A stretch of 53,082 nt of DNA, from the NCBI RefSeq assembly GCF_026262505.1, contig NW_026529218.1, forward strand, positions 1 through 53,082. The letters are read 5' to 3'. The number at the start of each line of letters is the position of its first letter. The stretch's first letter is position 1. The notes under the pieces are model-generated. The model was given only the letters and a program-made list of their open reading frames with translations. It ran no database searches and was not told the origin of the DNA. The stretch is from Trichomonas vaginalis G3. Lineage: Eukaryota; Parabasalia; Trichomonadida; Trichomonadidae. This document shows positions 46,065 to 53,082 of this stretch, piece after piece. Position numbers and translations under genes: made by a program.

Positions 46065-47003
46065 ATGATTTCAACAATCGGCACAACAACAATTCAAACA
46101 ACAGCACCAAACTCTTTAGTCATGAATCCTACGTCAATGTTAGTAGAGATGAAAAACTTCATTCCTTCTTCATATACTTTCGAAACAAAAATCCAGAAGA
46201 TAAAGCAGGAATTGTTAACATGTAATTTAGACTGTAGTGCGAAAGATGAAGAAAATGAACAGTATCTTTATGAAATGCAGGACATTATTGACCATTTACC
46301 TAAACTACCCGAAATCCAACAACAAAAACTCACTATTCCCGAATTTGACGAAATAGAAGTCAAAGCAACTGACTCGGTAGAAATAAAGAAGTTCATACGA
46401 AAGGTAAACTATGAATTCCTTGGTTTTCATTGCAACCATAAGGTTATGGACAAAGATTGCGATATGGTATATAAGAATGTTTCTGACATATATAAATCTG
46501 AAGAATTTAAGACCTACGACAACTTTGTTTCATTAGTTGCAAAATGTGTTTGGGAAATAAGAGATAAAGATAGAAGAGGTAAGGTATGGCATGAACAGTT
46601 TAAACCAGCAGCTTTTGAGTTAAAGAAAACCATTGACGCCTTGGTTGTTTTAGCAGGTAAGGTTTCAGAATATAACGCAAAAATGAACCCGCAATGTTCT
46701 AAATGTAAAGCAGCAATGAGGAGATATAACTACTCCGTCAAAGAGATAGAAAGAATGAGAAACGACTATGCAGATTTAAAGAAAGAAGCAGAAAAGCCAG
46801 CAGAAGATAAAATGAACATGTTAGAATTTCTGAACAAAAACTATCCAACTGCAGAAGATTTCCTTCTATCTGACGTCAAGAAGAAGTATAAAGAAACTTT
46901 CGGCATTGTTAAAACATTCGATGTACTGACAGAAGAAATAGAAGCTACGAAACTGTTTAAGATTTCAAATATACATCGTACAATTCATGTAAAGCGCTTA
47001 TAA
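46065..47003 (+). CDS. Cassette protein, copy 3 of 3 (looks whole)
   Basis: 312 residues. Thr-rich start, a helical N-terminal third (ETKIQKIKQELLTCNLDCSAK in parts), a central alpha/beta region with FLGFHCNHKVMDKDCDMVYK, a CSKCKAAMRR block with a following coiled segment, and a C-terminal winged-helix-like part (FLLSDVKKKYKETFGIVKTF in parts) that ends KISNIHRTIHVKRL. No family is recognised. Copies at 1047 and 23143 end in (K/R)VMNHRNIYHVKRL and sit between iterons with another word. A role in binding the iterons is my inference from this. Confidence 0.7.
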   Translation: MISTIGTTTIQTTAPNSLVMNPTSMLVEMKNFIPSSYTFETKIQKIKQELLTCNLDCSAKDEENEQYLYEMQDIIDHLPKLPEIQQQKLTIPEFDEIEVKATDSVEIKKFIRKVNYEFLGFHCNHKVMDKDCDMVYKNVSDIYKSEEFKTYDNFVSLVAKCVWEIRDKDRRGKVWHEQFKPAAFELKKTIDALVVLAGKVSEYNAKMNPQCSKCKAAMRRYNYSVKEIERMRNDYADLKKEAEKPAEDKMNMLEFLNKNYPTAEDFLLSDVKKKYKETFGIVKTFDVLTEEIEATKLFKISNIHRTIHVKRL

Positions 47004-47009
47004 AATAAC

Positions 47010-47057
47010 AGGTGAGAAAACGGGTGAGAAAACGGGTGAGATGTCACCACTTCACCT
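47010..47057 (-). repeat. 48 bp iteron, copy 11 (word GGTGAGA, reversed)
   Basis: Reversed copy beginning seven bases after the cassette gene stop, followed by AAACATTATTTTTATTGAATTC. Confidence 0.9.
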
Positions 47058-47158
47058 AAACATTATTTTTATTGAATTCAGCAACAAAATTCTGAGTAAA
47101 ATAATTTTTAGGGCATGTGTCAAACCGTTGAGTTTTCACAAAATTTAAAAAATAACTT

Positions 47159-47206
47159 GGGTGAGAAAACAGGTGAGAAAACAGGTGAGATGTCACCTCT
47201 TCACCT
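47159..47206 (-). repeat. 48 bp iteron, copy 12 (word GGTGAGA, reversed)
   Basis: Same words and spacing. It lies just left of the inverted 25 bp repeat block. Confidence 0.9.
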
Positions 47207-47230
47207 AAACATTATTTTTGTCTGATTTAC

Positions 47231-47325
47231 GCTCATTACGATGAAGTCTTGACAAAACATTTACGAAGAAGTCTTGACAAAACATTTACGAAGAAGTCTT
47301 GACAAAACATTTACGATGAAATCAT
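47231..47325 (-). repeat. 25 bp tandem repeats, inverted block
   Basis: Units GAAGTCTTGACAAAACATTT are repeated three times, then a shortened one, beginning with CGCTCATTACGATGAAG. It is the mirror of 45812-45914. Confidence 0.85.
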
Positions 47326-47336
47326 GAAAATTCAAG

Positions 47337-47384
47337 AGGTGAGAAAAGAGGTGAGAAAACAGGTGACATCTCACCTCTTCACCT
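47337..47384 (-). repeat. 48 bp iteron, copy 13 (word GGTGAGA, reversed)
   Basis: Outer right iteron, mirroring the copy at 45738. It is preceded by ATCATGAAAATTCAAG and followed by AAACATTATTTTTATTGAATTC. Confidence 0.9.
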
Positions 47385-47440
47385 AAACATTATTTTTATT
47401 GAATTCAGCAACAAAAATCATGAATTTCCTTAAGATAGAA

Positions 47441-47496
47441 AAAATAAAGTTAGTTTTTTATAAAATATTTTTTTTATTTTGTATGTAAAGACATAT
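47441..47496 (+). promoter_or_regulatory. Cassette leader, copy 5
   Basis: AAATAAAGTTAGTTTTTTAT... and TTTATTTTGTATGTAAAGACATAT directly precede ATG 47497. Confidence 0.6.
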
Positions 47497-48108
47497 ATGT
47501 CAAACATTGAGTTTGAAACAGTTAAAAAGATAGACAATGACACCAAAGTGGTTAGAATAGGTGATTTAAACGTAAGATACTCAAAGAAATACAACAAATA
47601 TTCTTTGTCAGACATTATATTTCCATCTGGAAAGAAAACAAAGGACTGGGTTAGAAATGCTTCAACTCAGAAAATTTTGACAAGAAATCCTGAGCTTATG
47701 ATATCGGTAAGATTCTATGGAACTACAGCATATCTTATAGACAAAAGTCTTATACCAATAGTTTTGTTATGGTTAGACCCAGTTGTTGGATATAACTTCA
47801 TAACTTATGGTTCATTCGATACGGAACGTTGCAGTGAAGGCTTACTTTACATCGTTCAGAAACCGAAGGACTTCAATACAAAGAGATATAAGATAGGAAG
47901 AACATATAATATAACTCAAAGATATGACTCTACAGTCAATAGAGTCAAGGTTGTGTTCGTTAACGATATGAGAGCTGCTGAAACAGAACTACTTGAAAAG
48001 TTTGAGAAAATGTATGGTGCTCCCACGAAAGGTAAAGAAACGTTTGAAGTAGATGAGATAGATAAAGCTATAAAATTATTTGACGAAGTTGCTGAAAAAT
48101 ACATGTAA
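47497..48108 (+). CDS. KilA-N protein with T5orf172/GIY-YIG-like end
   Basis: 203 residues from ATG 47497, intact. The N-terminal half fits KilA-N: a beta-hairpin (VRIGDLNVRYSKKYNKYSLSDI in parts), KDWVRNASTQKIL, and the helix-strand region FYGTTAYLIDKSLIPIVLLWLDP. The C-terminal half is T5orf172/MUG113-like, a relative of the GIY-YIG nuclease fold: GLLYIVQKP, YKIGRTYNITQRYDS, VVFVNDMRAAETELLEKF and KGKETFEVD. This domain pair is common in large DNA viruses, often in many copies per genome. It is present only in the element 3 cassette cluster, between the other two cassette genes. Confidence 0.8.
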   Translation: MSNIEFETVKKIDNDTKVVRIGDLNVRYSKKYNKYSLSDIIFPSGKKTKDWVRNASTQKILTRNPELMISVRFYGTTAYLIDKSLIPIVLLWLDPVVGYNFITYGSFDTERCSEGLLYIVQKPKDFNTKRYKIGRTYNITQRYDSTVNRVKVVFVNDMRAAETELLEKFEKMYGAPTKGKETFEVDEIDKAIKLFDEVAEKYM

Positions 48109-48141
48109 AGCGTTTATTTTTGGTCTTTTGTGAAAGATAGA

Positions 48142-48198
48142 AAAAATAAAGTTAGTTTTATTTTTATTTATTTTTTTATTTTGTATGTAAGGACAGAT
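48142..48198 (+). promoter_or_regulatory. Cassette leader, copy 6
   Basis: AAATAAAGTTAGTTTTATTTT and TTATTTTGTATGTAAGGACAGAT directly precede ATG 48199, as at 24953. Confidence 0.65.
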
Positions 48199-49036
48199 AT
48201 GTCAACATCAGAGAACACAACAACAGTTATAGTCCATGAAGCTATAAATGAAGAATACGAGTACATACAGTTTAACAAACAACTCCGTCTCATTCGTTCG
48301 GTCAAAGACGATATGTACCAAATGCAAAGTATTTTGACAGCATGTTTTGCTCCAGATACTAAGCTTCCTAAAGACTGGTTTAGGAACCAAAGCACACAAG
48401 AACTTTTGAGCGAAGCACAGCGAGACATACTTTTTTCTGAAAACAGTGAAGAACAGCGAGTAGGTAAAAAACCCCAGTCGCCAAAACTCTATGAAATCGT
48501 GAAAAATTGCCAAATGGTTTGAGAGGATATTATGTACATAGACTTCTTGTAAATGCTGTTGCAATGTGGGCTTCGCCTCGTTATGCTTGGAATATTTACA
48601 GACTTCTTGACGAATTCATAGACAAGAACGTGAAGAGCTAGAGAACAAGCTTGAAGCAAAAGACAAAAGCATTCAGAAAAGAATACCACGGTCGGTACCA
48701 AAAGGAAAGGAAAAGAACTATAAGTATATGATTTATACTGAAGAGATGGAAAATGAAGAAGATAAAGATATGGTTATGTTGCATTTAGTCAGAAGAAACA
48801 ACAAAAGCTTTTACGACCTTGCTAAGATTTACAAATCTGACAGAAATTGGTTCTATCGCGAAAACTTACCGATTTCAATGACCCCAAATGAAGATGTGAA
48901 ACAAATAGTTCAAGATACTTTACCTCAAACACACTATGATATTAAAGGTTGTACAATACTTACATTCAAAGAAGATTTGTCATTGTTAAAGGAAAAAATA
49001 ACAGAGTATTTTGACAACTTCAAACAAGTAGAGTAA
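48199..49036 (+). pseudogene. KilA-N/DUF3627-type protein gene (element 3, broken)
   Basis: Homologue of 25009. Blocks: MSTSENTTT start, FNKQLRLIRSVKDDMYQMQS, DWFRNQSTQELLSE (KilA-N core), an AVAMWASPRYAW region, a coiled linker, then DUF3627-like YKYMIYTEEMENEEDK, MLHLVRRNNKSFYDLAKI, YRENLPISMTPNE and GCTILTFKEDL. It looks broken in about two places. Third gene of the cassette cluster; its end runs directly into the ATPase-side junction. Confidence 0.7.
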
Positions 49037-49045
49037 ATGAACCAT

Positions 49046-49132
49046 TTATTTTTCAAGCTTGACTTCAGATGGCTCAAGTAGCTCAATTAGGTAAACTGCC
49101 TCGTCAAATCCTTCTGGCATTCCGAGTCCTTC
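49046..49132 (-). pseudogene. C-terminal fragment of an unknown minus-strand gene
   Basis: The minus strand reads EGLGMPEGFDEAVYLIELLE and ends SEVKLEK before a TAA. The composition looks like a genuine protein end; upstream it runs into the palindrome array. The parent gene is not recognised. Its stop overlaps the sequence TTTTTCAAGCTTGACTT, which recurs at 49474. Confidence 0.4.
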
Positions 49133-49135
49133 CAT

Positions 49136-49372
49136 CCGACAGAAAAAGTTCTTCCTTCCGACAGAAAAAATTTTTCCCGACGACAAGAAAAAATTTTCCC
49201 GACGACAGGAAAAAATTTTCCAGTTGTCCGTCCGTAAACCATTCAAATTTTCGAAAATTGAGAACTTTTTGGTCGAACTTCAGGAAAAGTTTTTCCTTCC
49301 AACAAAAAAAATTTTTCCTTCCGACAGGAAAAGTTTTTCCCGACAACTGGAAAAGTTCTTCCTTCCGACAGG
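49136..49372. repeat. Two blocks of GGAAAA-TTTTCC palindromes
   Basis: About eight sites of the form GGAAAAA(T/G)TTTTTCC, linked by TTCCGACA or CGACGACA, lie in blocks at 49136-49222 and 49281-49372. Open frames through the array on both strands are repeat-driven. Confidence 0.8.
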
Positions 49373-49460
49373 ACACAAACGAATGTCTCACGTCTCTCTT
49401 CCTGAATGTCTTCCAAAGCCAGAAGAACCGACAGCCCCAGCACCACAACAGACTTACTAA
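49373..49460 (+). pseudogene. C-terminal fragment of an unknown plus-strand gene
   Basis: After the array, a frame ends SLPECLPKPEEPTAPAPQQTY before TAA at 49458. The Pro-rich end looks real. The bases after it (GACTAAACACTTACA) match those after the membrane-protein gene at 725 in element 1. Confidence 0.4.
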
Positions 49461-49479
49461 GACTAAACACTTACATTTT

Positions 49480-50354
49480 TCAAGCTTGACTTTTTACAAT
49501 TTGAACTTTGTTCGCGTAGATATGAATTCTGAAAGAAGTATGAGGGTCTTGTATGACTTTGTACTTCTCCCATAGTTCATGTCTGTCAAACTTACCTGCC
49601 ATGGACTCTTTCATAAGTTCCATGAAATCGTCTTCGGACAATCCGGGGAAAAGTATAATGTCAGTAAGTATTCTTTTAACATCCTTACTTAAACTCTTTG
49701 CTGTCTGTACACATATTACGACTGAGATGTTAAAGTGTCTGAGCTTCTTAAGAATTCGACACATGTCTTGTTCTCTGTTCTTTAACAAAGGATGAGAAGC
49801 AAAGTCATCTAAGATAAGAAGACATCTATGAGGGTATGTCTTCCAATCGTAAGATTGCAATTTCTTCGAAATGTATTCTATCTCTTTCTGTTTGTTTCTG
49901 AAGTGTTTCTTCTCTAATATTCTCTGCATTTCCTCATTTGGGTCTTTAAACTTAGAATTTATATACTCATTTATAGCATTGTACTTCAAAACTCTTCTTT
50001 GGTACTTCTTTATCCAATCTAACAACTCAGTATCTTTATACATACTAACTTAGACTTCTTTATAATATCTTTGAACGAAATTGACGGTTTGGTCAAATTG
50101 ACCAGAAGTACTACAAATGACTACTAACTCATAGAATGGGTTCTTCTCATCTAGTTCTTGTTGTTGTGCAGCCATTTTAAGATAAGTGAAAGTCTTACCC
50201 GACCCAGGTGGTGCAATTAGACCTGTTATACCATTCTGAGCAAATAAGAACTTGTCATGTATAGGCTTTATCTGAGCATTTTCTAACTTCCTCTTGTTTT
50301 GTTTAAAACATTCTCAAATTTCTTGTCAATGTCAGCAAACTTTTTTTCTAACAT
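49480..50354 (-). pseudogene. A32/FtsK-type genome-packaging ATPase (element 3)
   Basis: Packaging ATPase of the type B elements. Walker A is GLIAPPGSGKT near 50195-50230 on the minus strand, Walker B is CLLILDDFA, followed by MCRILKKLRHFNISVVICVQ and ILFPGLSEDDFMELM. Start MLEKKFADIDKKF at 50354, divergent from 50391. Nearly identical to 2361-3232. It looks broken in one or two places. The cassette cluster of element 1 lies exactly at the 3' end of this gene's homologue. Confidence 0.85.
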
Positions 50355-50390
50355 ATTTTTAGAAAAATTAAAATTTTTATCTTTTAGAAA

Positions 50391-50846
50391 ATGTCTAGCG
50401 ATTTCGCTATCTATATTCGAGACAAACTTTTTGACAGCAAAACATCTGTCGACCATAAAATCTTACATAGTGTAAACAAGAAAGGTGAATTTGTTCTAAA
50501 GTTCTGTTTCTGGGAATATGACAAGAACCATAAAACATTACAAAGAGCAGTCTTAAAATTTGTCAATGACAGACTTGTTGACAGAGATGACGCCGATTGG
50601 AAAGATGAAGTCCAACAAAAGTTCTTAGAATGCAAAGAAGACACATGCGCTGTTCTTGAAGATGAAATAGAAAACAGAATAGAAGAGCTATTAAAGGACA
50701 AAGAACTTTTACAAAAATATGGTTCTGAGAAGTTTGACATAACTCCACCAGAAAAGAAGAAGAGAGAAAAGAAAGAAAAGAAAGAAAAGAAAGTAGAAGA
50801 AGAGAAGAAAGAACCAGAGCCAGAGAAAAAGAAATTTGACATGTAA
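50391..50846 (+). CDS. Unknown protein with lysine-rich tail (element 3)
   Basis: 151 residues, intact. MSSDFAIYIRDKLFDSK start, FVLKFCFWEYDKNHKTLQRA in parts, an acidic helix (CAVLEDEIENRIEELLKDKE) and a tail of Lys/Glu repeats (KREKKEKKEKKVEEEKK). The homologue at 3270 is broken. The charged tail suggests contact with nucleic acid or a packaged core. No family recognised. Confidence 0.6.
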   Translation: MSSDFAIYIRDKLFDSKTSVDHKILHSVNKKGEFVLKFCFWEYDKNHKTLQRAVLKFVNDRLVDRDDADWKDEVQQKFLECKEDTCAVLEDEIENRIEELLKDKELLQKYGSEKFDITPPEKKKREKKEKKEKKVEEEKKEPEPEKKKFDM

Positions 50847-50862
50847 AAATAAAATTTTATTT

Positions 50863-51283
50863 TTAGAACATTTCTGGGTCAATGTCAATGTTCTCTTCCT
50901 CTTTAGGAGCAAACACCGGCTTAGACTCAAAAATCTTTTTTACCCAATTTACCTTGAACTTCAACTATCTTAGACTCATAATATTCATAGTCGTCTGTCT
51001 TCTTTGGTTCATAAGGTATAACAAGTTTGTATGCTTTGCCTTCTTTAAGGTTTGAGAACCTTCTGTCAAAACTTTCTTTGACTGCTAACAAACCTTCTAT
51101 GTCTAAGTCTTCAAATTTCGCACCATTTTTAGTCACAATAGCAAACTTAACTGGTTCGATGTTCCAAACTTTGCTGAATGAAGACTTTTCAAAATGGTAG
51201 AAGTAAACATTCAAATAAGCGAATGGGTCTAGTTCTTCTTTAAGTCCTGACATATATTTGTTGACTGAAATATATTTCGTCAT
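50863..51283 (-). pseudogene. Unknown protein of helicase-ATPase interval (element 3)
   Basis: Start MTKYISVNKYMSGLKEE at 51283. Blocks: DPFAYLNVYFYHFEKS, WNIEPVKFAIVTKNG, LKEGKAYKLVIPYEPK, and an acidic close (KEEENIDIDPEMF). It looks broken about once. The homologue is 3745-4159. Strand-rich and unassigned. An HNH gene follows immediately upstream of its leader, unlike in element 1. Confidence 0.55.
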
Positions 51284-51323
51284 CTTTTCTATCGGATAAA
51301 AAAATATTTTTTTTAAAAACGTT

Positions 51324-51908
51324 TTAAAATGGTATGCCATATAGCTTCTTGAATTTGTTAAGAAGTATTCGAACGTGTTTTCCATCTGTATCTCTAGTGT
51401 TTACATAAGCATAGCCTGCCTTAGTAAAATATACTTGTAATTTTCTATAGTTTACGCCGGTATAAAAGTAGAAAGAGTCTTGTTCTTCGCTATAGTAGTA
51501 AAACTCAAACGTATGCTTACCATAGTCTGTAATTTCAATTGTTTCATCTTCTAGTTCGTCGACAAATTCGAATACTATATCTCCAAATTTGCCTTTGTTC
51601 TTATTGTTTTCAGAACGAGTAACCCAACGTAAATTTTCAAGTCTATTGTCATTTCTTATATGGTTTATATGGTCTACAAAAGGTAAATTGTTAGAGTTCG
51701 GTATAAAATGAGTTGCAATGACAACATGTTTTAAATAGTTTTTCCCACCCATCTTCATCATAGCATATCCGTCATTTCCCTCCCATCCGCTTAAAACTCT
51801 TTTTGTCTTTTTGTTTCTGACTTCAAATGACTCACAACAGTGAATTTCATATTTCTCATCTAACAAACAAGTTTCCCAACGGTCTTCTCCAACAAACTCA
51901 GCGTACAT
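51324..51908 (-). CDS. HNH endonuclease, copy 2 (inverted)
   Basis: 194 residues from MYAEFVGEDRW at 51908; the frame is open further upstream, but the T/A-rich leader favours this start. It is nearly identical to the copy at 44976 and intact, with the same HNH core (FVDHINHIRNDNRLENLRWV) and C-terminal module. It is inserted between the helicase and the 50863 gene, with T/A-rich leader sequence repeated on both sides. Element 1 lacks it at the matching place. This fits recent movement of a homing endonuclease gene. Confidence 0.85.
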   Translation of the reverse strand: MYAEFVGEDRWETCLLDEKYEIHCCESFEVRNKKTKRVLSGWEGNDGYAMMKMGGKNYLKHVVIATHFIPNSNNLPFVDHINHIRNDNRLENLRWVTRSENNKNKGKFGDIVFEFVDELEDETIEITDYGKHTFEFYYYSEEQDSFYFYTGVNYRKLQVYFTKAGYAYVNTRDTDGKHVRILLNKFKKLYGIPF

Positions 51909-51942
51909 TTCAAATAAAATAAAAAAATGTTTTTTTAAAAAT

Positions 51943-53082
51943 TTACTCAGAAAAATTTTTCTTTGTATATACGCCGTTCTGAACATCTAAAAGATTTTTG
52001 ACATTTGCCAAGAATGTTCGTTTAGACGCTGTCATATAACCATATTCTTGACAATATTGTTTATACGAATCGTACAATGACCTTTCATCTAATGACACAA
52101 AGTCAGTTTCATCTATGAACAGTTCATATACACTCTTGTTTGCTTCTAACAATGTTTGTCTCTCTTCGGTATGTGGAATTTGTCTTGGATTGAACTTTGA
52201 AATATCTAATGTCATGAAATATGAGAACAAGTGGTTGTAAAAGTCAGATGTCAAAGTTTCTGCTAAGTCGTCAAAATATTCTGTATCTTGCATATGAGAA
52301 TCTGACGTTCTGACAACTACATATCTTCTGTCAGAACTTTCTAACTTCATCGGAACAGCATTGTTTGAAACCATAATGAAGTTTGCAACATTTTCACAAA
52401 CTCTTTGGTCTTTATATTTTCTTTCAACAACTCCAACTTTATCTGTTATAAGACTCTTCAAAGCATCTGAGTTCAAAACTTTTGTTGTATCTATACTTTG
52501 AAGTTCATTGCAAACTATAAGTTTCATATTCTCTATTGAGGAGTTAAACTTGCCACAGATGTTTTCTAAGTTTGTCATATTCGGATTCGAATAACCTTCT
52601 AACAGTTTGCACAAAATATCTGTAAAGAATGTGTTCTTACCAGTTCCTTGTTTTCCAATTATAATGAGAGCAGTTTCATTTTTAGCACTTGGATGTTGTA
52701 AGATGTTTGCAAACCAACATAAGATATACTCATAAACCTTTTCGTTTCCATTGCATATAATTTCTTTGACATGGTCTAACCAAGCTTCTATAATTTCTTT
52801 CCATTCTACTTGTTCGTATTTATATCCAGTGAAGATAGAATAGAAGTTTGGAGAAGGTGTATAGAACTTTATACCTCGAACTGAAAAATCTTCTAACTTT
52901 GACAATAAGATATCCCAAGCATCTAACATCTTCATTCCAACTTGTACAACTTTTATTTTCTTAAGTTTCTGTCTACATTCTTGTTCAGACACTATTGTTG
53001 CTCTTGGTTTGTTAAAGACAACATCCCATTCTTTCATAACATAACATTCTGGGGCAGAGTCAACATAAATGACTAAACGTTT
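51943..53082 (-). CDS. SF3/D5-type primase-helicase (element 3), runs off window
   Basis: 364 residues read cleanly to 53037, and coding continues to the right edge. Order: an N-terminal region (SVRGIKFYTPSPNFYSIFTG), a lead-in helix (YILCWFANILQHPSAKNE), Walker A LIIIGKQGTGKNTFF, Walker B-like KLIVCNELQSID, SF3 motif C region FIMVSNNAVPMKLESSDRR (in parts), and a C-terminal region (LYDSYKQYCQEYGYMTASKR) typical of a winged-helix tail. SF3 helicases unwind viral DNA at replication starts. This is the likely replication enzyme of type B elements; no polymerase gene is seen with it in the window. Confidence 0.85.
   Translation of the reverse strand, partial: KRLVIYVDSAPECYVMKEWDVVFNKPRATIVSEQECRQKLKKIKVVQVGMKMLDAWDILLSKLEDFSVRGIKFYTPSPNFYSIFTGYKYEQVEWKEIIEAWLDHVKEIICNGNEKVYEYILCWFANILQHPSAKNETALIIIGKQGTGKNTFFTDILCKLLEGYSNPNMTNLENICGKFNSSIENMKLIVCNELQSIDTTKVLNSDALKSLITDKVGVVERKYKDQRVCENVANFIMVSNNAVPMKLESSDRRYVVVRTSDSHMQDTEYFDDLAETLTSDFYNHLFSYFMTLDISKFNPRQIPHTEERQTLLEANKSVYELFIDETDFVSLDERSLYDSYKQYCQEYGYMTASKRTFLANVKNLLDVQNGVYTKKNFSE

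Larger units (their letters stand above)
37070..53082. mobile_element. Element 3: Polinton/Maverick-like element, type B, partial
   Basis: Left part of a second type B element, running off the window. Parts: Dam-like methylase, small membrane protein, virion proteins, fibre, integrase, two HNH genes, three cassette genes, ATPase, accessory genes and SF3 helicase. No terminal repeat is recognised at the left, so the edge is approximate. About six breaks are visible. From 49480 on it is nearly the same as 2361-5330 of element 1, in the same orientation, which suggests young, related copies. Confidence 0.85.

Noticed and set aside
49069-49575. Long open frames through the GGAAAA-TTTTCC array on both strands
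   Set aside because: Repeat-driven peptides (KKFF, SFRQ); only the short tails at each side look like real protein ends.
1-53082. tRNA or rRNA genes
   Set aside because: I saw no cloverleaf-like box A and box B pairs or ribosomal RNA cores on either strand, though a dedicated scan was not possible.

Overview
The window looks like AT-rich nuclear DNA of a parabasalid protist, most likely Trichomonas vaginalis or a close relative. The only clear host gene has an initiator-like TCATTTT 11 bases before its ATG, no introns, and a stop codon that forms TAAA, which is the known Trichomonas poly(A) signal. The rest is mostly virus-like Polinton/Maverick DNA, which is very abundant in that genome. 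The species call is inference from these signals; no database was searched.

Layout. Positions 1 to about 12000 hold element 1, the right part of a Polinton-like element (type B): KilA-type cassettes, packaging ATPase, SF3 helicase, penton-like protein, major capsid protein and a 3 kb coiled-coil gene. Positions 12001-13493 hold a host promoter and most of a host gene with a nucleoplasmin-like end. Positions 13494-35262 are element 2, a full-length Polinton (type A, 21.8 kb). It has about 650 bp terminal inverted repeats and a 6 bp target duplication (GTATAC), and it sits inside the host gene, whose last 46 codons resume at 35269. Positions 35409-37070 are host intergenic DNA with a 1.5 kb inverted-repeat element that contains a chain of head-to-tail hairpins. 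From about 37070 to the window end lies element 3, the left part of a second type B element: Dam-like methylase, fibre, integrase, minor virion proteins, HNH endonucleases, KilA cassettes, ATPase and helicase.

How the parts relate. Types A and B share a virion set (ATPase, major capsid protein, penton-like proteins, basic amphipathic proteins, fibres with a phage-type tail-collar end) and an rve integrase. Their visible replication genes differ: a protein-primed DNA polymerase B in type A and an SF3 helicase in type B. All elements are treated here as fossils. Each looks broken in several places, yet paralogous parts remain so similar that they look young.

The most interesting signal is a 48 bp repeat, found 13 times. 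It has a fixed design: two direct 7-base words 8 bases apart, then three inverted copies 12 bases apart. The word itself changes from place to place (TGTTAGA, GGTTAGA, GGTGAGA). Inverted pairs of this repeat flank KilA-type gene cassettes, and single copies sit at the inner ends of the element 2 terminal repeats. The cassette gene's last residues change together with the repeat word. This suggests a nested mobile cassette system with co-evolving recognition sites.
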